Shown here one piece after another: positions 11,628 to 23,640 of a DNA stretch of 64,000 nt (positions within the stretch are counted from its first letter, which is position 1; each line of letters opens with the position of its first letter). The position numbers were made by a program, and so were the translations under genes. The notes beneath the pieces were generated by a model. It had not been told where the DNA came from. It did not search any database and worked only from the letters and a program-made list of their open reading frames with translations. The stretch is from positions 15,657,939 through 15,721,938 of the forward strand of contig OY759274.1 of assembly GCA_963662155.1 (NCBI GenBank), given 5' to 3'. This DNA comes from Lamellibrachia columna (Eukaryota; Annelida; Polychaeta; Sabellida; Siboglinidae).

Positions 11628-11905
11628 AATGGTTTATTGTGCAGGATCTGATTGTAATGCAAACAGTAGTAAGAATAAAGTAACATGTAGTTGGTTTAAG
11701 TTCCCTATGGAGCCAACTTAAATTTGCTTAAAAAGCAAACGTCAAGCTGACGAAGCACAGCCGGCTTTGCTTGCTTTTAGAAAATGTGTTTCGACTGCGA
11801 TCAGGGCGAGAGAAGATGGCAGCCCTGAGTTACCCTGGTGCTAAAATCTCTTTGAAAGAGAATGATGTGCCCACATTATTCCCAGTAGTGGAAGCTATGT
11901 TGATG
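11628..11905 (+). pseudogene. THAP-domain protein remnant
   Basis: An ATG-led frame starting at 11628 reads MVYCAGSDCNANSS, then SWFKFPMEP, the start of a C2CH THAP zinc-finger domain (C-X4-C, then a W/F-rich stretch and a P). A stop follows at once. About 100 bp on, another frame has SYPGAKISLKENDVPTLFP, resembling the segment after THAP domains where A-VPT-F is common. The second zinc half (C-X2-H) is not visible, so the domain is incomplete. THAP domains bind DNA and occur in P-element-like transposases and host factors. This could be a lone exon, but the stop and missing half favour a remnant. Confidence 0.45.
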
Positions 11906-12326
11906 CCACCAATCCATAGAACACAGGCAGCGACACGGGTGTCGACAACCACAGTCCAACTAGGATCGAAGCGAGCTGTCAGAGCAGATACAGGTGGACA
12001 GCATTCTTCGGACAGCATTCTTTGGAGAATTTGGCCCGCAACTCTGGTAACTTCGGCCCTAGAGCACAACGGACATAGTGATCTGGCCTAAACGATTGCA
12101 TAGCGACCACATGCTATTGCGATGTAGACTTTCTGACCTAACCATGAAAACGACGACCACCACCACCAAACTTCTCATATTTTTACCATACATATACACA
12201 TGTTACGTGGTCAAATATTACTTTTACTTCCATGTAATGACAACAAATTACAAAAACAAAAGCTAACTGTATCTTTCCTTCTTCTTCCAGGTACGAGTCA
12301 ACCCTCTGTCCAAGGCTTATATATGC

Positions 12327-12391
12327 AGTGTGTGTGTGTGTATGTGTGTGTGTGCGTGCGTGCGTGCGTGCGTGCATGTGTGCATGCGTAC
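12327..12391. repeat. (GT)n/(GCGT)n microsatellite
   Basis: A GT run interrupted by TATG passes into GCGT repeats and then GCATGTGT. It produces spurious His/Thr-rich and Cys/Val-rich open frames. Confidence 0.9.
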
Positions 12392-12539
12392 GTGTGCACA
12401 ATTGCTGAAGTGCTGTAAGAGAAAGTAATAAAATAGTTGGAAGAAAGAGAAAAGATGATAGTGTGCATGTAGATCTGCAATTTAATGAGAGGAAAAGTTG
12501 ATAGCATGAAAGATGCAATATGAATTAATGTTGCAAGCT

Positions 12540-13480
12540 GGAGATCTTCTGTCTGAAGATCTCCAGTAGATCTGTAGCTGAGTTGGCTGGCAGGTTGTTC
12601 CAGTTGGCTATTGTATGGGGTAAGAAGCTGAACTGGATGAATTGCTTAGTGATTAGGGGGAGTTGAAAAGCTTCGGAATGCGTGTGTAGAGAGGGTCTCA
12701 CAAAGGGTATAAGTTGGGGGAGAGGTCCAGGGTGACTATGCCATGTAAGGTCTTATAAAGTTTAGGTGGTTGAGCACAGTGGTGACATTTATTTCACCGC
12801 TGTAGTTGTTACAAACATAACGTGATGCCCGTTTTTGGACCATCTCTATTTTGTTTTTGTACATTTGCATGTAGGGGTCCCATATGGCAGCGGCATACTC
12901 TAACTGGGGTCTAACTAAAGAGAAATAAGCACAGGGTTTTTTTTTCTTACCAACTTTTGACATTTCTATGTAGGAAAGGTACGGATGCATTTGCTTTTTT
13001 TGTGACACCATTAACATGGTCATTCCAAGACAGTGTTTTATTTATGACCACACCAAGATATTTCGCATTGTCCTCTTTTACGAGTATGTGACCGTGAAGA
13101 GTGTATTGTTTGTATTTGGGGTTACGGGATCTGGTTATGTGGAGTACACTACATTTCTGGGGATGGAACTCCATGTGACCAATTGGTCTAGATCTTGTTG
13201 AAGGGCTGTCGCATCAGTACTGTTGGATGTTGTCATGTAGATAATTGTGTCTTCAGCAAAGAGTCAGACAGTTGATTTGAGGCTATTAGGTAGGTCGTTT
13301 ATGTAGATAAGAAAGAGGACGGGGCAATCTCAGCTGCGTATCGGTTGAGCACTTTTTTTAAATCCATGTTGTTTATCGAAGAGAAAATTGCTGGCTTCGA
13401 TGTGGTTTATTAGGTGTTTTGAAATGGTGTGTTAATTCCATTAGTTTGCTGTGACCCTGGGTGTGTGCGTCTAAACTCAG
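12540..13480 (-). mobile_element. LINE reverse transcriptase, minus strand, inactive
   Basis: Minus-strand frames give, in order: FLIYINDLPNSLKSTV, a stop, LFAEDTIIYM (about 13240-13265), then VVYSTYP/CSVLHITRSRNPKYK, DNAKYLGVVINKTLSWNDHV (about 13025-13090) and YFSLVRPQLEYAAAIWDPY (about 12860-12920). This is the fingers-palm-thumb order of CR1/Jockey-type reverse transcriptases. The catalytic FADD box reads FAED, and a stop and frameshifts are present, so the copy is inactive. There is no endonuclease domain, so it is 5'-truncated. Confidence 0.8.
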
Positions 13481-13961
13481 CGAATGCAACATATTTGGTC
13501 TTTGTTAACTGACCTATACTGACTTAGCAGCTCGCTTGATTGAACATTTGCAGTACTTCAATGTATACCTGTCAGCCCATCGATTTCGGTGGAAAACACT
13601 CAACGCATTGCAGTGGACGTCTAGCTGTGTCGAACTGCCAGGTCCATATTATTCGTCCTTGTCAATATATCTGCCACCAGGACCAGATTCTCTCATTTTA
13701 GAACAAATTCTGAGAAAACCACTAGTGTGATATTCTTTATTGCAGTTGCAAATTGTTAGTTGTAGCTCTTAGGTGCATTGTTCCCAAAACCATGGCTTTT
13801 GTTTTACTTTAATATATTTACACTATCGCATAATCCTAATTAATTAAGTTCAGTTTATTGACATTTCAGGCATTAAGTTGATGCACTTGGAAAGGGGAAT
13901 GGACTGACAGAATCAATACGTGGTCGCCAAACAGAACGCTGTTTCTGATACAGCTACAAAA
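13481..13961 (+). promoter_or_regulatory. Upstream region and probable 5' UTR of the sacsin-like gene
   Basis: No protein-like frame. TTGACATTTCAG ends at 13869 and could be an acceptor for a 5' UTR exon starting at 13870; the start codon lies 92 nt further on. The stretch from 13881 contains a short upstream ATG frame of eight codons ending in TGA. No TATA box or initiator can be assigned with confidence. Confidence 0.35.
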
Positions 13962-13986
13962 ATGGAGAAACAGGTTTCAGATGATG
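13962..13986 (+). CDS. SACS: Sacsin-like exon 1 (start codon)
   Basis: ATG GAG AAA CAG GTT TCA GAT GAT G, then donor GTTAGT at 13987. It ends in phase 1, and exon 2 begins AT, giving GAT. The joined N-terminus [17 protein letters not shown] is acidic and leads directly into the first ATPase repeat, with no room for a ubiquitin-like domain. Confidence 0.75.
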
Positions 13987-14400
13987 GTTAGTATAATTGT
14001 GCAGATATTTCTTTAAAGAAAATTAATTGAAGTTTCCCTAAGCCTTTCACACAGCAAACTCATAACTAAGTATGACATGTCAACAACGTCTTAGATTTAA
14101 TGTTGTACGTGTGTTGATTGTCTCTCTAGCACATATTTTGTAAAGTAAACAAACACAGGTAATCTTAAATAAGTATGATATTTCATCCTACAGATGACAT
14201 TGATGAGGAGAACTATGGCCTCATTCGCCCCAGTCTTAACCGGCAGTTGAGGGCCATCCTTGACCAGTACCCAGATGATGGACAGATCCTGAAGGTGATA
14301 TATACTTTCTTTATCCTTGTAAATATATGATGAATTTATTAATTCTAATTGAAACATCAATAAAGCAATTGTCATTGCCAATAATGCGAATCAACAATAG

Positions 14401-14450
<50 letters not shown>

Positions 14451-14498
14451 GCAAATTCAATTTAATATCTTTATTCTGGACTCAACAGAGCACAAATA

Positions 14499-14531
<33 letters not shown>

Positions 14532-14576
14532 TTATTTATATATGTATATATATGTATATATATATATATGTATATT

Positions 14577-14672
<96 letters not shown>

Positions 14673-16983
14673 TATATATATATGTATATATATACATATA
14701 TATGTACATATATATCTGTGCTAACTAACTAAACGTTTTAGACAATGGGCAGAGTGACCCCCACCGATACCAAGTGAATTGTAAATAACAGTCAGTAGTG
14801 GTATAGATATTACTGATAGCGGGTAGCTGCTAGGCATAATTTAATAAATATTGCACCTTTTGGGGCCCGGCGTGCTTGCTGTGATTATGTGATGTATCTC
14901 GTTTGATGATGTATGCATGCCTAATTTCCGGTTCATTGATACATAAAATTCTTCAGCCTATTTCAATCTACAATGGACTTGTGTTGTTATTTTGCATAAA
15001 TATTTATATATGTGCTAACAAACTAATTTAATAGTTTGCCTGATGATTTCACAAAAACTACATATAAAAGTTGCACAAGTGAGCTAGCATATTGCAGTGG
15101 ATACTTGGTAGATTTGGTTTTCCGCAAAATTAATTTGAAACGAGACTAGCAAAACATTTATTAAGCACGATTAAGAGTGTGAGAGGGGGAGAAGAGAGAG
15201 AGACTGATAAGAGTAACAACAAGAGAGAGAATGTGGAGACAAAATGGAGACAGATGAAAGGGTCACGAGATATTGGCAGGGTATATTTGGACTGGCTGCT
15301 CAGGGGTGAGATTTAGCAAGTAATGGAAGGTAGCCAGTCGGGCTACCAACCTTGCAGAGTGAAGTAGCCCAACAGCTCCTTAGGTAGCCCACTTGCTAAT
15401 CAATACTTTTGATGATAGAAAGCAAATACTTTGAAGATAGAATGTATGAGCGACATCAACGACAAATAAAAAAAACAGTTTTGAAACATTTATTTTTAAG
15501 GCAAGATCAATACAATGTAATACATAATACAGAATAAAATACAGTATACAATTGTACACATGTGACAGGTTGTTTTGCTTTCATAACATGGTACACCAAC
15601 AGTCTACGCAAAAAGTCTTCAAGCGTCACAGGACATCAGGTCCTGTGAACTGAACAGTTTTGCTGATTTTTTTACAGGACCTTATTTTACTCTAGCTTAA
15701 AGAAACTTTAACCAGTTTCCCGATTAATTCACCAGAAGCCCCCCGCGCACCATGTAGATATATCTAACTATAATCGAGATAGCTTATGTTTTTAAGTATG
15801 TTTGTATGTATAATTATATGTAGTTATGCTAGCGTTTTTTTCCTAGACGGCTTGCACCTCGGGCGCCAAACTTTCAGTGATTAATCTACGACCCCACGAA
15901 TGAAACGTAACGCCTTTATTTTTTTCGAAATACCCCATATATCAAGGGTTCTTCGTGGTTTTTATGGTAAACCAAATGTTGGCTGCGTAAAACGTTAACT
16001 TCCAACAATTGCAGAAATCATGCGTGCCGCGGCGAATACTTTGGTACGTAAACCGTTTGAGAGTACGTAGCGCCATCTGGGCTGTTTATATTAATTATAG
16101 TAGAAATCACGCAGCCACCCAATACACAATAAAAAGACAGTAGAAAGCAGATAGTCTACTATTCTACAACCAACACAAGTATCCATGGGTGTTCACGCGA
16201 CCTTCTACATTTTGAACTTGCAACGAGTGTTGCATCACGTGCGTGACGCGGTTGTTTCTGTTAATACGTTCGAGCGTATTGATGGCATATTGGCCTGAGG
16301 CATTTAATAAACATTGATATCATGACTGAACTACCACGTTATCCCGTCCTGGGATGGACATTTTTGCTAGTATATATAAAAGTGGCGCTACGCGGCACCA
16401 AGACTATTAACATGACCGGTTATTATTTCAGTGTAGAATGACCATTCAATTACATGTTGAACGTCGATGAGGTTGATTAAAAATACAATGAATGCTCCCT
16501 ATTGATATCGCTTCGGCTACGGTTTGGCAACATTTCTTGCAATGTCAAACGTGTCACAAAAACATTATTTATGGTTAACATAAATGGGATATAGCCAGAA
16601 CAACACTTTTGAGATGTTTATTAACATTCCGTTTATTTTTGCTGGGTTTAAAATAATGCAGCTCCGTAAATATTTCAAGTCGCCATGCGGGATACTGTTT
16701 TAAAAGATTGAAGTCGCCCGAAGCCATTTTTGGGGGCCATTGGCGACCGGGCGACCGCTAAATCTCACCCCTGCTGCTTATCAATAGCAACTTTTGGAAT
16801 ACAACAAAGCCATGAGGACATAAACATATTAGCTATTAGTGGGTGCATTTAATAGTGAAATAGTTACCCTACACTAGGATCATGAGCTTACTAATGTGTT
16901 AATATCATGGTCAATGTTGTTTGACTGTCGTGGTATGCTCTGAGAGCAAAGATAATCTATTGTTATGTCAACACCGATTGGGT

Positions 16984-17076
<93 letters not shown>

Positions 17077-20000
17077 TTTCAGCCTTAAATTGAACGAAAA
17101 TATCTTTTCCACATTTGTGCTATCAATTAATGCCAAAACTGTTAAAAGCCAATATCCAAATCTGACTCTTAGTAGACCTACCCATGCATGGGCAGACTTG
17201 CCTCATGTCGGGGCAAGTCTGCCCACGGGCCGGGGCAAGTTCGCCCCACGCATACTTTAAGCAGTAAATACATTAGAACAGTGCAGTTTTTCTTATTTTT
17301 ATGTCAAAAAACGTCATGTTTGTGACACATATTTGTTAGAAACTTAAAATCCTCACAAGTTCTGTTGTATCTATGAAATAAACCAGACAAACAAAAAACA
17401 ATGTTTGGCACTGCATCGGCTAGAAAATGGTGAAATAAAATCTGGTTTCGTCACTTTTTTACTAGAAAATAACACTAAACTGGACAATTGAAAATATTTA
17501 TTACAGTGCATGTTAGTGTATTTATGTTCACAAGTGATCCTGAGCATTTTACATCAGATATCCTAGGGATGGACTTGCCCCGTAGCACATAGGCGGACGT
17601 GCCCCAACACAGAGACATATTTGGTGGGCGGCAACTAAATACCATTGACACTGGATAGAGCAACAACGCAAGATCCAAAAAATAGCTCTGATATAAGGAC
17701 CTTACTGAGCACTCTGAATGTCTAACCAATGCCACTTATAAGTACTGAAATTTTATAGAAACAAAATAAAAAATGAGGGGATCTGGGGGTCCTGCCATAA
17801 GGCACGAGGGACCTCCCACAAGAAAGAAATATGTAAGCTTGGGGGTCGCACATTTTATCGTTTTACCGATGTAATTACCCTTCCGCTGCTGCACCAGTTT
17901 TCGCAGAACTCGATCGATCTCGCATCAAGAACTCGATGGCTTTCGCAGAACTTTACAGTTTTTGCAGGGCTCAACATCATTATGTTGGTAGTTTAGCTGA
18001 TTCATTCAGCTCCCTCTATTGTCATCCAGTTAATCTCTGTTAAAGACATCTTAAATCATTCCACTCATATCATTGATGAGTGTGTGTTCTGTGGTTAAGG
18101 GCGCCATCTGTTCGGTGTCTGCAGTAATGCCACCAATGAGTATCTAGTTGAGGCACATTTTACCTTCGCGTTTTACTTCTCAGAATTACATAGCACTGTG
18201 TCTGCAAGCGCATTACTCCAGTAACAATGGTTTAGACCACAATTTACAATGTAGTCATTTAGCAGATGCTCTTATTCAGAGGGACTTACAACAAGTGCAT
18301 TCAACCTAAGTAGGTAAAATAACAACAGGTCGAAATAACTACAGGTCGATGTGATAGCAAGCAAGTTTTTTTTCTCACAAAAATAGGTTTTAATAGCCAT
18401 CATTGTGCCTGAAAAGAAGATTTTTAAGAAGATTTTTTTTTGGGGGACCCCAAAGAGTCTGCTGCATGTAGTTTTATGATCCATGTGACTAAGTCGTGTG
18501 ACCAAAAATACTAAATTCTGCAACAGCATGGATAAAAGCCGGTTGGTGGACTTGCCCCGGGGGCAAACTAGTCCCAGTCTCCCCGTCTTGTTCCTTTACC
18601 GTAATATTTGCCACGGACACAAGGGGGTCTAAGATCCCCCCTTCATGGCCTGGGGGGTTCTTAATAATCCCCCTGGATCTGCTGATGGATGCAATCACTT
18701 TCTTACTAATGTGGTAATGCCATAAGAACAAATACTGTTACACTTTATGTAACCATTTTATATAATTTTATTACAACTATAACACTAATCTTCAGATGTT
18801 TACAGACGTTATCGCTGTGCTTGTTTCAGGAGCTCGTTCAGAATGCAGAGGATGCTGGCGCGCGAACTGTCACATTTCTCTACGATCAACACTCTTACGG
18901 GACAAGCTCCTTGCAGCACCCTGACCTGGCTGCCTTCCAGGTAAAACATACATCCACAGAGTTGCGTCAGTAATAATTATTAACGTGTTCTTTTTATTTC
19001 TATGCATAGGTTTACATCTGACACTACAATGCCAACACATCAGGGCTACCATTACTCTTTAGTGGCATGCCTTTAAATAACTAACCATGCGTGTGTAGAG
19101 GTAAATGCATGGTTGTACATCACGATAATGATATGCCATTAACTTAATTAACGCGTTTACAAGTTTAACGTAGACCCATCTGAGCCAATCGGTGTTGACG
19201 TAACAATAGATTTTCTTTGCTCTCAGAGTGTACCACGACAGTCAAACAACATTGACCACGATATTAACACATTAGTAAGCTCATGTAAGCTCATGATCCT
19301 AGTGTAGGGTAACTATGTCACTATTAAATGCACCCACAAATAGCTAACATGTTTATGTCCTCATGGCTTTGTTGGATTCCAAGCGTTGCTATTGATAAGC
19401 AGCCAGTCCAAATATACCCTGCCAGTATCTCGTGACCCTTTCACCTGTCTCCATTTTTGTCTCCACATTCTCTTTCTTGTTGTTACTCTTATCAGTCCCT
19501 CTCTCTTCTCCCCCTCTCACACTCTTAATCGTGCTTAATAAATTTTTTGCTAGTCTCGCATCAAATTCATTTTGCGGAAAACCAAACCTACCAAGTACCT
19601 ACTGCAACATGATAGCTTGCTTGTGCAATTTTTATATGTAGTTTTTGTGAAATTATCCGACGAACTATTAAATTAGTTAATGCTTGTTCAAGCATTAACT
19701 GAAGTGAAAATCGAAATGCTGAAAAATAACTATTTTCTTCCTTGGTGAAAATATTTAACTTTGTCATGTAATTGGCAAGAGGATGGAGGTCACGCCCATG
19801 ATCAGCATTGACCCACACAGTGTTTACCATTTTGGATATCCACTATTTTGATCCTTACAAGTCAGTTCTTTTGATGATTTGAACACAAATAGGCATTTTT
19901 GTATTAAACAGACTGCGCACTTTACTTAAGCTAGTCAAACACTACACATCTGGACAAAAGTGAACAGGATTCGCAATGGGCTGAACCATTTGAGGAAGCA

Positions 20001-23000
20001 GCTTTAAAATAGCTATACATGTTGAACTGCCAAGTAGGCTTAAGTAATTGTTTGTTATTCACATTGTACAATTAAATAAAAATGTTTGTGTCATATAGAG
20101 ATATTTTGGATAATCACTAAACCAGTGTTGTGCTGTGGTAACAGGGGCCTGCGATCTATGCCTATAATGATGCCGTCTTCAGCAAGGAAGACTGGAAGGG
20201 CATCCGCATGTTGCAAGACAGCATTAAAGAGAAAGACCCAATGAAAGTGGGACGCTTCGGTCTTGGCTTCAAATCTGTACTACACATGACAGGTGAGTAC
20301 AACATTGCAGGATAAACATCAGAAAAGTGTTGTCTTACCAGATGTATCCGACGAAACATGACTTTCTTATTTATATGAGACACTGAATTCACCAATTCGA
20401 TTAAATGCATGGTATAATAACTTGTGCAAATACTAATGTTACATAACATTACCCTAAATGATAGTATGGAAAAACATTAATAGTAAATGCAGTTTCATAA
20501 AGGGTCAGAGTTCCTATTAAAATTATGATGTGCAAGAATACGCTTGGTAACTTCACACTCATTTGTGCAAAACGTAATCAAATATATACCGATATTTAAA
20601 AAAAAAATTATGTATATTTAGCAATCGCAATGGTTACCATAAACGAGCCCTTTCCTATCCCCGTCACGAGATTTCAACAACACAGTAAAGCCCGTCCTTT
20701 GTTTATTGACAACATGTAGATTATTGCAACTGAGCATCTCTCTCATTCACATCGCAAGGGGCATAGCACATATCTAAATTTGCTAACAAGTAACAACTAG
20801 TTGCAACTTATACCACCAATTGTACCTATTGTGACTATCTCCATAAACAAGTTGCAACTAGTCTTCTGGATTGAGACTGCAACATTCTTGGATATGAGGT
20901 ACATCTTTGATGTTTAGTAAGTTGCAATCTTTACTGCTTAACAAAAGTTGCACAATGCTGGGTTGTGTATCATCATCATGTGTTTCCACAGATCTGCCAA
21001 GTGTCCTGAGTGGCAACCGACTCTTCGTCATTGACCCACATGAGAAATACTTCAAAGTCAAAGGTACTTTGACCTCGGGTTTCACATGGAATTTGGCCAA
21101 ACAGAAGAAAGAGGTGCATCTCCTCACCCACCAATTTGACCCCTACCGAGGTGTCTTCAACTGCTGCCAGAGATCATTTGATGATGGCAACTTTGACGGA
21201 ACTATGTTCCGCTTCCCCATTCGAAACACGCCGTCTCCACTGTCCGACCAGATCTACACACATGAGAAGGTGGTGGAATTGTTCAGTTCCTTCGAGAGCA
21301 ATGCCTATCTCGTTATAATCTTCCTGAAACATCTGGAGGAGATAGTTCTATGCATGAGGGCTGTAGGGGAAGATAAGTCCAACCCTATCTTCTCTGTACG
21401 AGTAGCTCAGTCGTGTCTTGAGTCTGTGAGACATCACCGCAGTCAGTTCTTAACTGAAATCAAGAGAAACCCAACTCCAGCAACATCGCTCAAAACAACA
21501 TACCTCATGGAGGTGGAGACGGTTCAGTACAAGGAAGATGGCAGCCACCAGACAGACGTACGCCGACTGTTGGTCAGTGAGATGTACGGAGGTGGGGATG
21601 TGTCTGTGGAGCTGCAGACATTGCAACAAGACCCAACGCTTGGCTTCATGCCCCTAGTTGGTGCAGCCATGGAGTTGAAACAGAGGAGGGAAACAGAGGA
21701 GAACATCCCTGAGCCCAGTGGACAGGTGTTTTGCATCCTTCCTTTGGCTAATGAACAGAAGAGTTCCACAGGTCTACCTGTGCACATCAATGGCTACTTT
21801 GCAGTGAGTCAGAATCGACGTCATCTGAAGTGGCCATCGACAGGACAGAGTATCAGTTCAGACAAGAGTCTCAAGTGGAACCAATGCCTGCTCTCTCAAC
21901 TCGTTCCTGGGTGTTACGTCGAAATGGTGGCATCAGCCATTCGCTGTAGTCAAGGTCCTTCAAGAAAACTGTCTGTCCAAGATGTATATGCAGCAGTGCC
22001 AGATCTGGAGAAAGTGGATGAGAAATGGTCGATTGTTCTGAAGCCCTTCTTCGTGCAACTCTTCGAACAGAATGCCGTCTTCCACACAAGTCTTGATGGT
22101 GGAGAGTGGATACACATCAGTCAGGCGGTCTTTGACTGTCTCACAGAAGACACTGCCACTAGGAAGCAAGTGGTCGACGTTCTGTTAGCAGCAAACATAC
22201 CGGTTGTTACTGTGCCGATGTATTACCTGGAAGCACTGGGAAAGTTCACATCACACCAGCCACAGAAGATAATGCCGACGTTTGTGTGTACAATAATGCG
22301 TCACCAAATCCAGGCATACGACAGTTTGGATGCGGCAAATAAATTGCTTTTGCTGCACTACTTGTTGAAAGATAAAGACTTCCGCGACCTTGCCGAACTC
22401 AAGTTGTTGCCCCTTGCCAATGGCGAGTTCACGTACTTCAGTCGGAGTATGGAGACAGTGTTCCTGGCTAATGAGGAGTGTCCAAAAAATGTACTGCCTG
22501 GTCTGGAGCATCGTTTGCTTGCTGATGACTTGAGTGGGGAGCTCATGCAAACATTCACCAAGGTTGCCAGTGAAGGTACGTAACATTGTTTGCATAAGCA
22601 TGGTTTTTAAGGTTCAGTTCATACGGGCAATGCACATTTTCATAATGGCAACATTTTCTGACAACTGGTTTACCTTATGATGGTCGCCAGTTGTGCTTTA
22701 TGACGCCCGTAGCTTGTAGCAAAATAAGTATATCCCCAGATCGACGTCATCGTGCTATAACAATTCCATTGTCATTACCGTCAACCCAGAGAAGCAAATA
22801 TAAATATGTTTGTTAGTTTCCACTAAACAATTATCCCATTCTGATGTTTACATTTCATTATTAAGCACGTTTTTGTCAACGTGCATGAAAACATAAAAAG
22901 ATACATTTTCAAGATGGCTACCAACTGCGTTTTATGAATTGTGACTGGACTGTTTTTGATTTTCAGTTCAAAATTATATAAAAACCAACACCCAAAATAT

Positions 23001-23595
23001 TACAAACTTTTTCACGCTGCTTGCTTAACAATTTGATCATACTAACAAAATACAATTTGAATAAACGAAGAAAATTGAAAAACGCACTGATGACAGACGA
23101 TGCCATTTTCAACAGGGCGGGACACAAACATTACTATGCCGAAATAGCATCCTCATTGTCGTATCTTGTTTTGTTCGAGATTTGAACCCGATCGGGTTAT
23201 AAATAACTGGATGGCAGCATTGCCCGTGGAATTTTTAAAACTAATTATGATTAATGTGTCCCGTCTACATATGAAAATGTTCTTTTCTTAATTTAAATTT
23301 CATATTATATATTATAATTGAAGATTGATCTGATACGGAATGAGCAGGTCTATCATACGTGCATTTTTCTTGTATCAGATGCCTTAAAACCCTGTGCATA
23401 AGGCATAATTATTGATAATTAAGCTATGTGGACATGGTAACGAAATTTTTACATTCTTCATGAGAGTAATAATTGATCAAATGCATGTGCGGGCAATCAC
23501 AACATTTCTATATTATGTATTTAAAAAACAATTCATGGATTCTAATATGATAAGGATCATTGAAAGAGCCAACGATAAATACAATCGGTTTATAC

Positions 23596-23640
<45 letters not shown>

